This document shows, one piece after another, positions 62,085 through 64,000 of a stretch of 64,000 nt of DNA (the stretch's first letter is position 1; the number at the start of each line of letters is the position of its first letter). The notes below the pieces were generated by a model that worked only from the letters and a program-made list of their open reading frames with translations, did not search any database and was not told the origin of the DNA. The stretch comes from Lota lota (Eukaryota; Chordata; Actinopteri; Gadiformes; Lotidae): positions 48,501 through 112,500 of the forward strand of contig JACYXH010000774.1 of assembly GCA_026745465.1 (NCBI GenBank), given 5' to 3'. Made by a program: the position numbers and the translations under genes.

Positions 62085-62470
62085 ATAAAGCGGCCTGTGA
62101 AGCCCTTCAGATCTGTGGTCAAGCTCACTGTCTCTCTCTCTCTCCTCATCTCTATATCGCGGCCTGTGAAGCCCTTCAGATCTGTGGTCAAGCTCACTGT
62201 CTCTCTCTCTCTCCTCATCTCTATAACGCGGCCTGTGAAGCCCTTCAGATCTGTGGTCAAGCTCACTGTCTCTCTCTCTCCTCATCTCTATAACGCGGCC
62301 TGTGAAGCCCTTCAGATCTGTGGTCAAGCTCACTGTCTCTCTCTCTCTCTCCTCGTCTCTATAACGCGGCCTGTGAAGCCCTTCAGATCTGTGGTCAAGC
62401 TCACTGTCTCTCTCTCTCTCTCCTCATCTCTATAACGCGGCCTCTGAAGCCCTTCAGATCTGTTGCCAAG
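62085..62470 (-). repeat. 67-bp satellite, six reversed units
   Basis: Six complements of the unit (CCCTTCAGATCTGTGGTCAAG). Two are present at the same place in unit 1, so the array has changed length. Confidence 0.9.
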
Positions 62471-63431
62471 GGCGTTCTAAAATGATTGACCTGATTGGAC
62501 TTGTTTCCCTGGCTGAGAACATATTGCACAAATACATTCAATAATTATTCTGATGACATGGAAATAAAACACAAGACTACGCACACGCACGCCACACAAC
62601 CACAGATCACAGATAAGACTCACGGTGTAGCGTCCTGTAGCTATACATATCTGGAGACGCAGCGGTGCAGAATGAAATGCATGATCAGAAGATAAATAAG
62701 TTACTGGGTGTGAGGAAACATCCTGTGAGATCTATACCAGTTTACCCAACAGAGCCATACAGCCAAATACAAACATGTTGCCCTGGCTTATGAATATCTT
62801 ACTTTTAATAAAAGTGGTCTGACAGCAACAGTTTATTAATATTGTTAACCATCATAATTAATCATACTTTTGTAACATGTAATGTTATTCTCTCATCATT
62901 GAGTAATTATGGTAATTAGTATTAGTATTGTTTGACATAATCATATCACAATAATACAGACATTCTTAATAGTTATTATGTGTGTATTTCATATTCCATT
63001 AGAAAAAGTAGTTTCTTTATTATAGCCTCATTATTAGGCCTATTATTTTAAATATTTTCCATAGTTATTTATATTTGAAATGAAGATTATAGAACTATTA
63101 GTCTTACTACTTAATAGTATCATTATATGAGACATAAGAACATAATAGTGATGCTAATACTGACATTATTAATCATAGTAATTATACATGCATTTCATAT
63201 TCAGAACATGATATAAAATAATTGTTATTTTATTATTAATGCTATTTTTATTATTTATTTCAGTTTATTATATTAGACATAACAACCTAACAATCATGAC
63301 TGTAATGATGCATGTATTTCACATTACATTTTAACTACAATACTATTATTACTGTTTATTGTTTGTCATTAACAACAACAACAACAACAATAAAGATTTA
63401 GCAGGCTAATCATGTCTTGTTCTCCCGTCAG
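62471..63431. other. A/T-rich block, no gene
   Basis: Repeat of 59426-60417 with small indels. Confidence 0.6.
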
Positions 63432-63773
<342 letters not shown>

Positions 63774-64000
63774 GGACGGCCGGGGAGTTTCCCCAACAGA
63801 GACATCCCTCCAAATACAGACATGTTGCCCTGGCTTATAAATATTTTACTTTAAATGAACGCAGAAAACAGGAACACAGAGTTTTCACAAAAATGTTTTT
63901 TATTTATTTATTATAAATAATAAAACAGGTAGTGGAGAACCAATGAAAGGAACAGAACTGAGGTCAAAATAATAGAAACATGAATGAATGAGGTTCAACA

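Overview
This window looks like nuclear DNA of a bony (teleost) fish. Its genes are split into short exons with GT-AG introns. It carries an NLRC3-like gene of the fish FISNA-NACHT-LRR-B30.2 type, an F-type lectin domain, tRNA-derived SINE remnants, hAT-type DNA transposon remnants and a very heavy load of (CA)n, (CT)n and minisatellite repeats. I cannot name the species from sequence alone.

Layout. (1) Positions 1-9,640 hold two copies of a lectin gene, A on the minus strand (cut by the window start) and B on the plus strand. They are the arms of an imperfect palindrome around a 67-bp satellite (3,187-3,913). (2) 9,640-11,462 is the 3' flank of copy B. (3) 11,527-12,284 holds four phase-matched minus-strand exons of an unidentified gene. 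(4) 12,500-24,300 is almost all tandem repeat: a 60-bp array, a 45-bp array, then a macrosatellite of about 1.4-1.5 kb units with alternating purine and TG tracts. (5) About 24,980-40,070 is one plus-strand NLR gene. It has a duplicated four-exon N-terminal cassette, one large FISNA-NACHT exon, three LRR exons, a short linker exon and a complete PRY-SPRY (B30.2) exon. Summing the exons gives an open frame of 1,257 codons plus stop. (6) 40,070-44,557 has no gene that I recognise. (7) 44,557-50,965 is lectin copy C on the minus strand. This block is the inverted counterpart of block B, so the NLR gene and the satellites lie between two arms of about 6.5 kb. (8) 51,121-64,000 is a rearranged zone: a 67-bp satellite, a 2.3-kb near-perfect palindrome with a third direct copy of one arm, and a tandem duplication of about 3.1 kb carrying broken B30.2 exon pieces next to (CT)n tracts.

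The genes that can be identified all point to innate recognition. The lectins pair an F-type lectin domain with a C-type lectin domain, and both domains seem to lack the usual sugar or calcium ligands. The NLR is a cytosolic sensor with a B30.2 tail. No operon-like relation exists. What links the genes is duplication: the same blocks recur in both orientations, with signs of gene conversion between copies A and C.

Exon models come from reading splice sites and checking phase by eye. Repeat boundaries are good to about 10-20 bases unless stated.
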